Assembly (NCBI GenBank): GCA_016218815.1
Contig: JACRCX010000055.1
Span: 1-64,000 of the forward strand
DNA from: Deltaproteobacteria bacterium
GTDB lineage: Bacteria; Myxococcota_A; Polyangia; DRWM01; JAAZOP01
Length of the DNA stretch: 64,000 nucleotides
Direction: 5' to 3'
Positions within the stretch are counted from its first letter, which is position 1; each line of letters begins with the position of its first letter. The translations under genes and the position numbers were made by a program. Shown here one piece after another: positions 63,624 to 64,000 of the stretch. The notes under the pieces are model-generated. The model saw nothing but the letters and a program-made list of their open reading frames with translations, searched no databases and was not told where the DNA came from.

Positions 63624-63838
63624 CCCGAAGGTCCGGGACGACAGGTGGCGCACGCCGAGCCTCCCCCACCCGCCGTCGTGCGCATCGAGCCGCCCTCGCA
63701 CTTGAAGGCGAACTTCGACAGCTTCCGCACCACCTTGCTCTTTCCGCACTTCGGGCACTCGACCCGCTCCTCCGCGTTGCGCACCAGCTCCTCGAACTCC
63801 TTCCCGCAGCCGCAACACTCGTACTCGTACAACGGCAT
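63602..63838 (-). CDS. FmdB-family zinc-ribbon protein
   Basis: 78 aa. MPLYEYECCGCGKEFEELVR with CxxC (two cysteine pairs: CCGC and CPKC in ERVECPKCGKSKVVRKLSKF) is the FmdB/CxxC_CXXC_SSSS regulatory family, small zinc-binding proteins often near amide/formamide or respiratory genes. The tail is Gly/Ser/Cys-rich (CATCRPGPSGCSSCGG). GGAGGTTGGCG precedes ATG 63838; a TTG at 63844 is an alternative. A good promoter is at 63893-63865. Confidence 0.9.
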   Translation of the reverse strand: MPLYEYECCGCGKEFEELVRNAEERVECPKCGKSKVVRKLSKFAFKCEGGSMRTTAGGGGSACATCRPGPSGCSSCGG

Positions 63839-63864
63839 CGCCAACCTCCGGCCCCAGCCCGTGC

Positions 63865-63893
63865 AACATAGAGCCGGGGGGAGCGGCGGGCAA
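63865..63893 (-). promoter_or_regulatory. promoter for FmdB/YncE-like operon
   Basis: -35 TTGCCC (63893-63888), 17-bp spacer, -10 TATGTT (63870-63865), 26 nt before ATG 63838. Nothing else is supported between here and the window end. Confidence 0.55.
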
Positions 63894-64000
63894 GTAGACG
63901 TCGCGGGAGGGAGGGGGATTCTGGTGGGTCGCTCGGGTCGAGACGCAACGAATTGCGGCGGGGGCGCGAAGGAGGGGGCGCCGCGGAGCTCGGGGCGCCG

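Noticed and set aside
1..64000. CRISPR arrays, rRNA genes, insertion sequences, phage integrase genes
   Set aside because: No regularly spaced direct repeats of CRISPR type, no rRNA core motifs, and no transposase or integrase-like protein was recognised in any frame.

Overview
The window is a 64-kb piece of a very GC-rich chromosome, most likely from a myxobacterium-like member of the Myxococcota (former Deltaproteobacteria). The evidence is a MYXO-CTERM-type C-terminal signal, more than a dozen secreted lipoproteins with Asp/Ala-rich or Cys-rich stretches, Hanks-type Ser/Thr kinases with large C-terminal extensions, HD-GYP/GGDEF/PilZ signalling proteins and PrkA. GC is so high that many long open frames are shadows; genes were chosen by protein family, signal peptides, ribosome binding sites, start/stop overlaps and promoters.

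Layout. 0.1-1.1 kb: remnants of two nucleotidyltransferase toxin-antitoxin-like modules. 1.6-4.3 kb: an RTX-repeat protein and a Cys-rich lipoprotein. 4.4-6.6 kb: glycosyltransferase plus lipocalin-like protein operon (minus). 6.9-9.2 kb: an envelope thiol-redox operon (small protein, lipoprotein with CxxCH, DsbA-like lipoprotein, TlpA-like). 9.4-12.5 kb: FG-GAP lipoprotein (truncated), Cys-rich lipoprotein, Bax-inhibitor-1 family membrane protein. 12.7-28.2 kb: a signalling region with a Ser/Thr kinase, a degenerate HD-GYP protein, an intact HD-GYP response regulator, a hybrid histidine kinase with a heme-type CxxCH in its periplasmic sensor, a GAF protein, a degenerate GGDEF protein, PrkA with two paralogous lipoproteins, and a PilZ protein behind a sigma-54-like promoter. 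28.3-37.4 kb: Asp-rich lipoprotein, giant kinase/pseudo-cyclase/AAA/TPR protein, beta-helix lipoprotein, VWA lipoprotein, MYXO-CTERM protein. 37.6 kb: tRNA-Leu(TAA). 37.8-40.6 kb: PHP-domain lipoprotein. 41-45 kb: an operon combining an outer-membrane beta-barrel, a TiaS-like protein, a membrane protein and a Cys-rich lipoprotein, facing a paralogous lipoprotein and an HTH/periplasmic-binding-like regulator. 44.9-46.9 kb: an inactivated Type ISP-like restriction-modification gene. 49.5-55.1 kb: trehalose metabolism, a TreS-maltokinase fusion convergent with an OtsB-OtsA fusion. 55.4-59.0 kb: secreted protein, a nucleotidyltransferase pair, a VWA/TSP3 lipoprotein. 59.2-62.5 kb: a GlyA-GcvT fusion. 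62.6-63.8 kb: YncE-like propeller and FmdB-type zinc ribbon.

Cross-cutting themes: (i) signalling and metabolic domains that have lost catalytic residues (maltokinase, GGDEF, HD-GYP, cyclase); (ii) several genes without a Shine-Dalgarno whose start codon lies 6-7 nt after a -10 box, suggesting leaderless mRNAs; (iii) at least four kinds of short dispersed intergenic repeats, one of which has entered the coding sequence of the glyA-gcvT fusion; (iv) numerous gene remnants (HEPN, nucleotidyltransferase, Kelch, PHP tail, Type ISP enzyme). All functional statements rest on motif recognition by eye; no database search was run.
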